64,000 nucleotides of DNA, from positions 10,325,342 through 10,389,341 of the forward strand of contig NC_135549.1 in NCBI RefSeq assembly GCF_964340395.1, written 5' to 3'. This DNA is from Glandiceps talaboti (Eukaryota > Hemichordata > Enteropneusta > Spengelidae). Each line of letters starts with the position of its first letter. Positions within the stretch are counted from its first letter, which is position 1. The notes beneath the pieces are model-generated. The model did not search any database and was not told the DNA's origin. It saw only the letters and a program-made list of their open reading frames with translations. Positions 1-58,043 of the stretch are shown here, piece after piece. The translations under genes and the position numbers were made by a program.

Positions 1-395
1 TTTGCAAACAAAATGGCTGCCAGGCAGCCATATTGGATCGTATCACAATGAAAATGGATATGCACATGTATGTCATAGAACACTGTCCTAATACCAACTT
101 TGAATGAGATCTGTGTGAGCATGTCTGAGTTATGGCTTTAGACAGGGAAAATTCGCAAACAAAATGGCTGCTAGGTGGCCATATTGGATCGTATCATAAA
201 ACAAATTGACGTGCATATGTATGCCATAGCATGTTGCCCCTGTACCAAGTTTGAAAAAAATCGGTACAGGCATCTCCAAGAAACGGCTGCGGACGGACGG
301 ACGGACGGACGGACGGACGCACGGACGGACAGACGGACAGACGGAACCCAATCCATAAGTCCCCGTTCCGGACTTCGTCCGCGGGGACTAATCAA
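1..395. repeat. Dispersed repeat, two diverged head-to-tail copies, ending in GGAC and AATC microsatellites
   Basis: The motif CAAACAAAATGGCTGC, followed shortly by GCCATATTGGATCGTATCA, occurs at about 5-46 and again at about 154-199. Downstream portions also align (GTATGTCATAG and GTATGCCATAG). The second copy leads into a GGAC tetranucleotide run (288-343), a GC-rich hairpin-like segment around GTCCCCGTTCCGGACTTCGTCCGCGGGGAC, and CAAT repeats. The pattern suggests a transposon end or non-autonomous element. Open frames here are repeat artefacts. Confidence 0.6.
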
Positions 396-402
396 TCAAT
401 CA

Positions 403-483
<81 letters not shown>

Positions 484-500
484 GAGAGAGAGAGAGAGGG
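386..500. repeat. Compound CAAT / GA / GACA microsatellite
   Basis: Runs of CAAT, then GA, then CAGA, then GA again, directly next to the last visible MAGI exon. Confidence 0.9.
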
Positions 501-553
501 GGGGAGATGACAGTTTACTTGTATTAGAACTCATTGATGGTGTCTATACTTAC

Positions 554-17186
<16,633 letters not shown>

Positions 17187-17762
17187 TGTAATTGTTACAT
17201 GGTAAAATTCAAAACTGGAACAGAGTTAGATCAGCGCTAAGCATCATATCCTTTACACTCGAGTCCAAACTGAACTCTTCGTGTGTGTAGTAAAACCAAC
17301 TCAACTGTGAGCGGAACAAGAAAAACAAACGCAACTGTGTCCTCAGTACCTTCAAATTTACGCGTGAAACTAGTAAGTGGGATAGGTTGTGCTCTGCTAA
17401 TAGCGAAACAGGTTGTCTTGTGCGCCTTTATCACAAATCATTATAAAACTACGGAAAATTTACCGAATTCTGCTACATGTACAGCAACTAGCCAAACTCC
17501 TCCCAAGCTTGAATCCTAGCCATATCATAAACTACGCATGCGTAAAAGGAAATCAGGCTTGTTCAAGTTAACTATTTCGGCATAAACTACTTTCATAATT
17601 TCAGTAAATTTTGTGACGACTTTTTACACTAAAAATCACTGAAAGACTATATTTATAATTAGATTATAGATAAATATCAAATAATGAATAATTGATTTTC
17701 GACAATTTTTTCTTCTAAAATGTTTTGAATACGTGATACATCCGCGCATGACCAGAGCGAAG
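17187..17762. promoter_or_regulatory. Head-to-head promoter region between MAGI and WASHC4
   Basis: Only 576 bp separate the two start codons, which point away from each other, so a shared bidirectional promoter and both 5' UTRs must lie here. CpG dinucleotides look more frequent than in the surrounding introns. A palindromic ACGCATGCGT resembling an NRF-1 site lies at about 17533-17542. No TATA box is placed convincingly for either gene, as is usual for housekeeping-type promoters. Confidence 0.6.
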
Positions 17763-46108
<28,346 letters not shown>

Positions 46109-47850
46109 CCTAACTGTAGCAACCACTAGAAGGATGCCACTACCACATCTAATGACCTAAACACTGAAAACATAAAACTATACGGAAGAAGTCCACCTAG
46201 ATGTTATTCCCCAAGATTTTTCTTCTTTCAGCCTCGGAAAATATGAATGGCCTACGGGAGCCTTGTCACTATGAGTTGCTAGACGAGTTGTAACAAACCC
46301 TTAGGTCACAAGTATTTTCAAAATATTGGGGAATAATATAATTATACCTCCTCAAGCACAATTTATGAAAAATCAGGAAAAAGATTATTAATTTGAAAAG
46401 TTTTGACCTGTGACGTAAACATGGGTTGACATGACGGAGAACGACCAGAGTATATAATCCATATTTTCTGTTCAAAGACAATAACTTGGCTTGAGTATGA
46501 TATTAATATTATGTTTAGATGTGTAGGGCATCAAACCACTATGCAGACACAGTCATATTAATCAAGATTAGAAAACTAAGTTAAAACATTCTTCAGTTAG
46601 TATTCAATATAGAGAAATTTGGAAGTGATTTATCTTTGAAAACGATATCCAGAATTTGAAAGATATAACAGTTAAGTAGGGAAGTGAAGAAGAGAGGAGG
46701 GATTTCACATTTTGAGAGTACTACTACTTCTACTGTCTAATTTGAAAAGATTGAACCATTTCAGTGCTAATAAATGATCTCACATCAAAGTACATAACTG
46801 AACATAATGTCTGGTATTTTCCATAAATTGACTATTTTCATATGGATATTATGAAATCCAGAAGATTTGTATTATAATACATACAGGAGCCGCCAATTTG
46901 AGAAGTATTGATGTGTTCATGTCTGAGGATATAGCAACCCATATTTGTGCAATGAAAAAAAGATGAAATTTGTAATAGTTTGTCAATGAATAATTATCAT
47001 ATAAACTGTAGTAACTTTTAAAGATACAGTATCATTGAATGGATTTGATTTGTACAAGATTGACTTTTTTTCGGTCGAGTTATACAGTTTCATTTATGAG
47101 TATCACTATAAATATTGATGGAATGCCAAGTCTAGTAAAGCCCCTGCTACCAATACTATTGACCCCCTATGTTGTTTAAAATTCTACTGCTACCATCTAC
47201 ACATTATGGCCCCCTGGGTTGTCTCAAATTCTACATAGATAGCTATATATAACTTTACTCCAGGACACATTTTCATGGAACTATATATAGGAACTTCTTA
47301 TTAACTCTTGGTAGGTATACAGACAGTATATGAAACACATTCAACATGCAGACTACAATAGAATCAACATTTATTTAGACAATTTTTGTAGATTTCCTGA
47401 AGATGAAAATTTAGCTGTGCAACACATCAAGTTACTGTGAATCATGGATGTAATGGCCACTTGTACATGTATGTTGAAATGTCATTTGAAACAAGCATGA
47501 CTTTATTTGATATACCCTAATAACATCAAACCAATTTAGGTGTTTACTGGTACTACAAGCAAACAAATGAACCAACCACATGTTTTGATACAGATCGCTA
47601 CTGAAAAAATATTTGTACAAAATTTATAGAAATACTGTAAACCAATAATCTGTAAAAATGACATTTCAACATGGATTCTCTTATTGTGATATAGTAGTGG
47701 TGAATACCTTGTATTCCAGTGGTAATAATCTGCATATTCTTGCTGTGACCTTTGACATAGCAGCTTTGTATGTAGCATGTGGCGAAGTATCATCTCTTGA
47801 CATTATCATTGATTCCATGCATGTTAATAAAAGAATCAATTCTTACTAGT
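46109..47850 (+). other. WASHC4 3' UTR and downstream region, with candidate poly(A) signals
   Basis: No gene is seen. AATAAA-type signals occur at about 46770-46775 (in GCTAATAAATG) and 47826-47831 (in TTAATAAAAG). Which is used cannot be told. The first 400 bp carry a copy of a dispersed inverted-repeat element (46198-46505). The rest is AT-rich unique-looking sequence. Confidence 0.4.
46198..46505 (+). repeat. Same dispersed element in the WASHC4 3' UTR
   Basis: Inner arms TTATTCCCCAAGATTTTT (46205-46222) and AAATATTGGGGAATAATA (about 46320-46337) form an inverted repeat. A partial copy in the opposite orientation lies at about 33165-33225 (ATAATTATATTCCCC, AATTATACTTGAGGAGG). Confidence 0.65.
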
Positions 47851-49753
47851 AAAAATAGGAAATGGTTTTGTGTGTTTGTCATTTTTGAATGACTGATGTG
47901 TCATATAGCTACCATTCTCAGTTATCTATACTTTCCTAAAATTGTAAAACAAATAGAATTACACATTTTTCATTTTGGAAATAATTGAAAGACATTTTCA
48001 TTTTGAAAAATGCCTTGTTGCTTTGTACATCCCTCCCTCTCCCTCTCCCCCCCCCTCCCTCCCTCTCTCTTTCTGTGTCTCTCTCTTTGACTGTCTCTCT
48101 GTCTCTGTCTGTGTGTGTGTGTCCCTCCCTCCCTCCATCCATCCATGCCTGTAGTCCACTGAATCTTTCATTCAATTGTGCTAAACATACCCACAATCTC
48201 TGCATGTACCTTTTGTAGTATAAACTTTAATATATTTTGCCATGTTATTTGAGTTTTTGAAAAGTTTTACAATAATCTTTGAATAAGTTTTTTTGACAAC
48301 TGTGACAACTGTGAAAAGCGAACATAGCATGATGGTCAAAAGGACTGGGTAAATATCCCAACAAAACAATCATGGCGTCATGAAAAATAATCAACAATAA
48401 AACAAACCACTAGATATATTTTTTACAAAGTGGTATGCTTACATGGGTTATCAACACAACATAGTAAAAACATATGATATTTGATTCTTTTGTTCCAGTT
48501 TTCACACTCAGTCAACAATAAAACTATGACGCGTCTCATTCTCATATAGGGAATGACAACTTTGAAACCTAGGTAAAAACCAACCCAAATATGATTTCAT
48601 ACGTTTTGTGTACATAACATTTGATTGAACTTCAAAATCAGAAATTTTGCTTCCTCAGTTATTCATGAAAGTGACAAATTCACTTTCTATATCAGCTTTG
48701 TTCAACTGTATTGTGTGTATGTAACAAGTGACTGAAATGCAGCATATGAAGAAAGTCTCAAGGAACTCTTATCTTATCAGAAACCTGAAAGGTTATCACA
48801 GAATTCATAGAACACACTATCCTATATAGCCTGAAAGGTCTGCTCATTGTTTCTGCTAAAGTAATATGCTCAACCACATATAACAAGTGGTTACATAAGC
48901 AGACATCAACTGGATTTTTCAACCTATATCTTTCATTACCATCCAGAATTAGGCAAACTCTGATTTCTGACACAATATTCCATAAATCTTTCACATAACA
49001 CAGTATATTATCAGGTAGTACATGGCCTTCTGTTCACTGTTTTAATCTACGTACTGAATGCCTGCATACATCATACATGACAGCCGGTATATCAATAACA
49101 TAGTTACATGCCATCATCAAGTCAATATCAAATGTTATTATGAGGTTGAGCGTCATGGCCTTAGTCTTGGGCAAGATGCAAAGCAAACAAGATTGTCAAG
49201 TAACTCTTGCATGACTTAAAATGATCTTCATAATTCTGGATTATGTTATTTTATGGAATAACAGTGAAAATGTAACACACTGTATTATTTTTACAGTAAT
49301 ATAACATTATGTAAGAACAATTCTATAATAGCACCATATTTATCATAAAACTTTCTTGAAACTTTTAAACAGTATTAAAACAATGAATAAAAGGTATAAT
49401 TAATGTAAAATGATTCTAATTGATAGTAAAGTGAAAAGTCATAGTGAAAATCATCAAATTGTAAAAAAACAAAAATCTTTATAGCATTTTATTCACCTGC
49501 TTTTGCAAAAAATCTGTGAACTACAACACAAAAAGTAAAACTCTTAACACCTAACCTGTCTTATCTACATATCGTGATATAGTTATATAGTTGAGAGAAC
49601 TAAGTACTATCAGTAATTATTAGCTATTGTATCAAGGTGGACTAATCTGAGATGTGATAATCACGATGCACTAATCTGAAATGTGATAATGGAGGTGCAC
49701 TGATTGTAGATGTGATATTAATCACATGCACTGATCCGAGATGTTGTAAACTT
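47850..49753. other. Convergent intergenic region between WASHC4 and AGPAT
   Basis: No coding exon was recognised. A pyrimidine-rich tract of CCCT, CT and GT runs lies at 48032-48145. An AATAAA signal for AGPAT on the minus strand is at 49488-49493 (TTTATT on the plus strand), about 260 bp past its stop. A four-fold imperfect repeat of about 31 bp occupies 49625-49745, inside the presumed AGPAT 3' UTR. Confidence 0.45.
49488..49493 (-). terminator. Candidate AGPAT polyadenylation signal
   Basis: AATAAA on the minus strand, about 260 bp downstream of the AGPAT stop codon. Chosen by position and motif only; other AT-rich hexamers lie nearby. Confidence 0.4.
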
Positions 49754-50690
49754 TCAACTCTTGTTATTGCCGTCTTCTACTAATACTTTTGATGTTTCTT
49801 TGTACGTATACAACATCAGTTCACGTATCTTCTCAGTAAACTCAGGCACATCTTCAGCTGTCAAACCGTTTGTAGATATTGGTGGTAAAACTGTTATTGT
49901 GACATTAACTGAATTAAAACAAAAAACATAACCAGAATTAAAACTTACTATGTATTGTTGAAATGTGTGCTGCTACAGGTAGTAAGTTATAAATTATGTA
50001 TGAGTTATCAATATTTGTTTGAATTTAATCTCCAGAATCTGATCCATATACTCATTAACACATCGAAATACTGCAATTCATTATATAAGAACCTTGGTAA
50101 AATATCTTTCAAATCCTCCTTATATCACCACCATTACCCAGCCACATCAATTCCCCCATATATCAATTCCATTATCCCAGCCACATCAATTCCCCCATAC
50201 ATCACCACCATTACCCGGCCACATCAATTCTCCCATATATCAATGCCATTATCCCAACCACATCAAATCCACAATATATATCACTGCCACCATCATCAAG
50301 TGTTGACTTACCTGGATCAAATTTATACTTTTTAGGATTATAACAATCTTTGTAATTGGAGAGTACAACTGGAATGACAGGAACCTGTCAGCAATGAAAT
50401 CAAACAAATAAACTCATATAAAAATAGTGAAGTACATGTCCATAGTCCAAATAAAGACTTAGAGATGATGATTCAGACATGAAGCCTTCCTCTTGAGCTT
50501 CAACATTCACACTTGTTATCTATTTACAAAATGATATGAGCACAATCAACTCTACTCAGAATCTAAATCTTATCACATCAACTTCCTATTTTCTACTTGA
50601 TATAATAAATGAAATCCAAATATTCATGCAGCCCTGTATTAGCCCAAACATATCAATAAAGTTCACAGTTTCATATACTGACCACACACA

Positions 50691-50751
<61 letters not shown>

Positions 50752-53700
50752 TATATGTAACAAGTTCATTGATGGGTACTAGATAGATAAATTGTACTTG
50801 GTTGTTTTAGGAGGTAAAACACTCAAAAAGTACTGACATGACATCTCAGCGATTTCAGTCAGGAAGAATTGAAGAAATATATGTACATGAATAGTTCACT
50901 ACTTTGAATCGCTTACTAGTATTTTACGAAACTATTACTGTACTACTACTACTAGTCATAATATGAAAACTCATTACCAGACTGAGACTGAGTATTTCTC
51001 ACCTGTGCAGCTACTGCTATGTGGAAAGCACCTTTCTTAAATGGTAACATGTCAAGTCCAGTACCTGAACTTCTAGTGCCTTCGGGATATAACCATACTT
51101 TGGTCTATAATAATGAAATATATAAAGATGCCTCAATGATACGACTACATTCAGAGAAAAATTTGATAGATAATTGAAAACATACTGATCCACAATCACC
51201 TTCTTCGTCCTTCCAAAAGAGAGACATTCTGAGAAAAACTTTCTATTGACATTTTGTTCAAATTCTAGTCTTTATTTATTTATACCTGTTATTACATGTT
51301 ACCTATATTATATAATTTCATGTTCATGGAATTTCCATGTTTATTTACTCTTGTGTGTATACATGTAGTATTCCCACCCGTTTAACTTATTCACATGTGA
51401 GGTATAAAATAATCACCAAACTGAATCTTCCAACTACCAGCAAGTCTAACAGACAGATGGCACCCATAATACACATGTCTGAGCTAAATGTCTCCTTACT
51501 GTAAACATCCATTGTCTGTGATCATGAAAATAACACTACCAGTAACAAATGTTACCATGTCATATGTCAGCAAGTACAGCGCCCTCAGTGGTTGAAACAG
51601 ACCAATGTTCAAACAGGGGATCATGATATTCTTGTTTTGAATTTAAAAGTAACTCATTATCAGAGACAATAAGATTTCGCGTGAACAATTAATGATACTC
51701 AAAAGAGTTCATACACTGTTTTACTTCTCTACATCACATCACCAAGGACAGTTTGTTCTAACTATAAACAAATAGAGTTTTAAGTCAACAAGGACTCGTG
51801 GTTGATTGGTGTAAAATCTTCAAAACATTCTCAAAAGTTTTGTTTTTTTGGTGTCATTGAAAATTCTTCTGGCTAGCCAATACTGGCATCACATGTCACA
51901 TGTTGTCCATGTTGCTATAACTACAATTACATACCTTCTTTTTAGTGATGACAGACACTATTTGATCTGTTAATGTTTTGGCCTTGGTACGCTTTGTCCT
52001 GTCAATGAAGATAGTACCACAAAGTAACGCTGCAATACCAAACGTACCAGCATACATCAGGGATTTCTTAGCAGTCATACAACAACCGTGACGAGGTAAC
52101 AGCTCCATCATTGCTACAACATAAAAAAAATGAATTACATATACTTGTATCTAAGACATTGGGAAAGGATTTTATTATCATTGCTAGTATGACAATCCAC
52201 TCTATTAAGTTAGGTGAAAATATGTGTCACTTGTTTATGGACAGTAATGGATTAAGTCTGGTAGATACATCTTTCATACCATGCTATTAGCCAGCACTCA
52301 CGTCTGTACTCACATCTGTACTAAACTGCCAGTCTGTATCTATGGCTAGATCAAGAGATTTAGGCCACCACACCTTGAACTTGTGATTAGAAGTTAATTC
52401 AAACAGAGGTCATTATATAAATTGAAAAAAAAGACAGACTAATTTCTGCTTCTGATGATGAGAACGATTGCTGTTATGGTGATATTTGTCAACTGTTTGT
52501 ACTTGATAAAAATAAAATACCAGACCATGGCCAGAAACTTGTGTTTAATACTTAGTCTGGAAACTTGTGTTTACTATTCACATATGGTAACATTACATGA
52601 CTGGTCTCATAAGTCAGCTTTGACTCAAGACTGATGTCATTCATGGTCATTTTGACACCTGCTGCATAACAGTATTTGATTGGAGCCAACCAAATCTGGT
52701 TGCAGTGTGCAGGATATTGGACAGTTTTGGACAGCCTGATAGGGCTGAACAACACAAGGAATCATCTAACAGCCTATATTGGGTTGTGAATATCTAGAAA
52801 TAAACCAATACATGGTTGTTACCATGCCAACCAGTGACACCTAGTTAACAGGTGTCAACTGCATTCAATCAACTCACATCTAAAACCAGGCACAGCTTGC
52901 AAATAAACAGTTCATATAAAATGATATGAAATGAACCAGCTGAGTGTGTAACTATGATTGATGTCATGATACCAACCTATTTGATCCAGGGCACTTTGGT
53001 GATTGACAACAACCACTGCAGGTTCTTTACTGTCCAAGTGATATCGATCCTTAACATCCATATGAAACCCAAAAATGTCCTCTGTACGCAATTTCTTAGT
53101 CCAATATGCAAAATGTCTATAAACAAAGAAGAAAATAATTGTTGTTTCTTACCAAAAAGTGAAATTTAAATTTAACTTATCATACCAGTCAAGTAATACT
53201 GTAATTTATGTCAGCTGAGAAAAGCACGGTGTTGTTAGTATAATGACTACCATACGTAAACAAAGATTACATCTTTGTCCGAATCACTTTAAAAATTCAT
53301 TTTCCATAATATACTCTCTATATATTGATGTCTAGGAAAATGAATATACACAACAAAAATTTTTAACAAAGTGACAAAAGACTTAGTCCATATTTTTAGG
53401 AAATTATTTTGTCACATTTCCATTAAGTGCTACTACTGTAAATCTACACCTTTAGCGCTATTTTCCTGGAATTTTGTTGTTGTTGTTGTTGTTGTTGTTA
53501 TTGTGTATTGACTAACTCCAAGACATTCATTTTTCTGTGGCTGTAATGATAATAATAATCTTTATTTATCCAAATAAATTTGGGAAATTGTTGAATGATT
53601 GCCACAAGAACAGCACCCTAGTGTTGAAGAAATAGGAGGAAACCGGAGTACCTGGGGAAAACCTGTGTCGTTCGGCAGGGTCAAACTGAGCATAACCCTT

Positions 53701-56700
53701 CTTACGTACAGACCTGGTTGAATTTTAATCCAACTCAGCCGACACCTGGCGGCTTGAACCAAGACTGCAGAGGTAACAGGTATACCAGCTAATCACTCAT
53801 CTACTGACAATCCCAAACCCATGATGAATGGAAAACAGCTTACAGCTTGCATCCACCAGACTCGCATGTCAAAGGTTGGATTACACACAACATCATTTCT
53901 ATAATACGTATTCTCCTCATCTTGGTTTGAATCACTCACGTTGGCAGCACATGTACATCTTTTTGATAAATTCACTTTCATTAATAATGATGATAAATTC
54001 AATTACTTGTGATTCAGTGAAAATTTACTCATTCAGAAAAAAAAAACAATAAAGTGTGTAACAGCCCATTTTAATGTTAGTATGGTATTGTTATAATCTA
54101 GCATATATACTCTGACACAAATGACATTTATCACAAAGACATCAGTCCAGTATGACCTTGAACTCTTCAATATTCAAATGTCATTCACAAACCAACTTTT
54201 CCATACAAACAAAGTGGTGTACAGTATGGGACTTTTTCACCACAACAATTAAGCTACACTGAAAGGAATAACTTTCAACGGTGACGGATCAATTCGTCCC
54301 AATTTCAACTCGTCCCACTCAACTTGTCCAATTTTCAACTCGCCCCAATTTCAACTCGCCCCATTTTCAACTCACCCCAACTCTTTACAATATAATTTAC
54401 CTGTGCATAAGTTCTAGATCTAGCAAACACTTAGCCGAAACCCACACCACTTTCTGCTACGAAATGTTACATTTGCTACGCTTCAGCTGGCCACGTAGGT
54501 AAAATCATGTGAATTTTTCGGTCCCCGTACTTCGAGTCCATGTATCGTTTAGATTTATAAACGTTTACTAGTTTGTTGGGGCGAGTTGAAAATGGGACGA
54601 GTTGAAAATGGGACGAGTTAAAAATGGGGCGAGTTGAAATTGGGACGAAGTGAATCGCAATCCTTTCAACACCTTGAAGATTTTGGTTTTGGTTTTAATG
54701 ATCCATTTTCATTCTAATCATAAGAAAAGGACTGATAGTGTATTACTACAATATTGTCACAAATATCTACAAATCAACTTCCCTTTCACAGATTTCTGTA
54801 ATTTCATATTTCATCCATTGCTTCACTGAGCATTATGTGTTAAGATTTACAAAATAATGCATGAAATTACACAATTTACACAGCGGATTTACACTTATTC
54901 TGCAGATTTCACTAAATTGAGAGAATTTTCATCATATTCAGTGGTTTTACATTAATATTCTATGGATTTTTACTATGTTCAATGGATTGATACTTATTCT
55001 ATGGATTTTCAATGTGATGTGGATTTATACTAGTAAAAGTCTATGGATTTTCACTATATTTTCACTACCTTCAATGGATTTACACTTGTTCTATGGATTT
55101 TCAATGTGATGTGGATTTTCACTCATATTTATCTACTGTTCAGCCATCCTTTACATGTAGGTAAATAGCAGGGACAGGTCCATAATTTAAACAGCCAGTG
55201 TGCAAATAATGTAGTGGGGACAACAAATACGAAACTTAGGATGTCAATATTTACTGATGTGACAGTACAGCTCTATGCTGAGTTCAATGGATCAAACACT
55301 CGTATTATAAAGGCAAACGCTGTTATTTTTAACCAAAGACAACAGAACTCAGTTAACCGATGTTTACCCCAAAAGGGTACTGTTACATGTAAATCCATTA
55401 TAAGTGGTGACAAAATATACTCCAAAGTCTTAATAAAAATGGCAACATGTGTGTTTAATTGTTGTCGGACAGTGACAATGACAGTGTCACTGATGACTAA
55501 TGAGTTTCTAGACACTTTTATAGTATTAGAACTGCACAGTCCTTATAAACTGGAATTGAGAACAAATTGTCCTATTAATGAATATCAGAGACAACTTTGA
55601 ACAATGGGGAGATGACAAAGGGTAGTACAATCACATTATACCATCTGTATCCAATATCAACTCCACTCAGGATGGAGTAGGTTGTTTGTCAAACATTTTG
55701 TCGTAAAATAAAGTTACTTTTTCACTTAGCTGTCTCACCTCACCCGATGTGATATCTGATCATGACAAAGAACTCAACCAACAGGTGGCCACAGCATCCA
55801 AAACAGGTCAAATTTGTATTGTAACATGAAAGTGAACTGCATCATTCAACAACACAGACAGTACAAGCCAATATTAAATGCTGGCAATGAGGAAGAAACA
55901 GGTTTTGTGGTATGTAAGGGTACCTAAAACATTAAACTGAGACCATGAACTAAGAGTCTCAGTTCGCAAAAAAAAAAATCGCCATTTGAGACCATGTCTC
56001 AGTTTGCCAGTCTCAGGTGGCAAAAAACCGTCTAGCTGAGACCAGCCTCAGTTTGCAAAAAAATGATCTGGGACTACTCTGTCACAGATGGCCAAAAAAT
56101 CTGTCTAGATGGCAGAGAAAGAAGACAACAAACCAACATGTTAGGTTGTTACTGGTACCATGGATGTATTAGTCTCACTAATACCATGGAAGTATAACCC
56201 ACTACTTCCATGCTAATACGTAATGGATGTACATCCATGTCGGTACAGAACATGGATGTGCATCCATGTATAGACTTTCAGACTATTTATGGCATATCTT
56301 TGAAAAAAGGCAACATCACAGACAGACCAGTGAATAAGGATATGGATGTTTATAAAGTAAACTCTGTCAGAACTTCCAAAGTTATTTATAGCATGGAAGT
56401 ATAACCACAGACAAGTAAGAAACTTGCATGGTTAGAGTGTTTATATTCATAGGATTCAGATACACGTTAGTGCTTGTATTGTAATCAGTGTTGCCTTCCA
56501 TACATATCTTTTGTTATTCTGTGTATATGGAGTCAATTGTTTCTTTTGTGTAGTTGCATAGCAGTCTGTACTGTGTGTACATAGTACCTTGGAGTAAGTC
56601 AGTATAATTACTCCAAGGTAGCATAATTACTCCAAGATAGCACTTACTTGTCTGTGGTGCAGTGTACTAGCTACTACTACTACTACTACTACTACTACTA

Positions 56701-57987
56701 GTATTTCATTTTGCTGTGAGAAAGGATGTATTAGGGATACATCTGTGCTACTAGTAATGTGTTGTTGCATTTACAATCTTTGGTAAAGTCTTCAGTTTTC
56801 ACAATGCCAGGTCTCAATAGTATAGTCTCAGATCACAAACTTAGATGACGTACTAAGACTATTCTCAGGTAGACCTTTTTTTGCCTTCTGAGACTGGAAA
56901 ACTGAGATTTAAGTCTCAGATGGTGATTTTTGCAAACTGAGACTCTTAGTTCATGGTCTCAGTTTAATGTTTTAGGTACCCTTATACATACAAGGATTTT
57001 GGAATAGCAACTCAACTCCACACTACCTGTGAAGTGATTTTACAGCCTAAAATACCACAGTAGTGTGAGTGCATTTTGTGTTCCTGTTACCTTGGACAGA
57101 CTTCAATGTTCACTGTCATGTTTAACTGTCATATGACACGGCATGGTGATTAATTTTCATATTTCACATTATATAACAGATGAAATTCAGGATTGACAGC
57201 AATGATGAACAAGGAGAAAAATCACTAACCAGTAAAGGATTAAATTTAGGAATGATGAACATGGTGTGTAGGAATGATCAATATGGAAGATAGCACCTAG
57301 AAGATGTGTAAAATACAGAAGTTTCTGGAACATCATTGAAATAATTAATAGCCTAGGTCATATTATCACCTGAGGCCAGCTATTAGAATCTACAATTTGG
57401 TGTTTTAGGGAAGCCACATTTATGTTTGTGAACGATTTGAACCATGATTGCCCCCCCCCCCCCCCCCCCCCCCGGGTCAACAAAGCTGTATAAATGGGGA
57501 CCTGGTAGGATAGAGTTTGCTATGTGAGTGATTTAATCTTGTGTTTAAAGAGGCTACAACAGATAAATTACTAGTTTTGATCTTACCTTATCATAGCAAA
57601 TCTATAAAACTGGGTTTTTTCCTCATAGTTCAATTCTAAATTGTATTTTATCATGGAGGGATGTCTATGGTATTACGCTGTCTGAAATAGTAGATTTGTG
57701 TACCCTCCCCTCTATTTCAATCACTGACTTGTTACCTAAACATTGTTCCTGGTAACTAAAGTATGGTTTATATAGCATTTGGTGGGGTGGAGGTAAAGGC
57801 TTATGGTGGGGGTGGGGGAGTAAAGGCTTATGGTGGGGGTGGGGGTAAAGGCTTAGAGTTAGCCGAATTTTCACAAATCAAGTGTTGATTTTCTCATGTT
57901 TGCTCTAAGTGGATTGACTATAGGACAAAAAACTGTAAAAATGACATAAATTGTGACAAAAATGAGCTGGTAATTATACGATGAAAG

Positions 57988-58043
<56 letters not shown>

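Noticed and set aside
175-510. A 111-codon frame rich in Arg, Asp and Thr
   Set aside because: Runs through GGAC, GA and GACA microsatellites.
17748-17762. In-frame upstream ATG for WASHC4
   Set aside because: Poor start context; the ATG at 17763 has A at -3 and G at +4 and fits the orthologous N-terminus.
55214-55600. A 128-codon plus-strand frame in AGPAT intron 1
   Set aside because: No recognised domain, no codon-like bias visible, and it sits in repeat-rich intron sequence.
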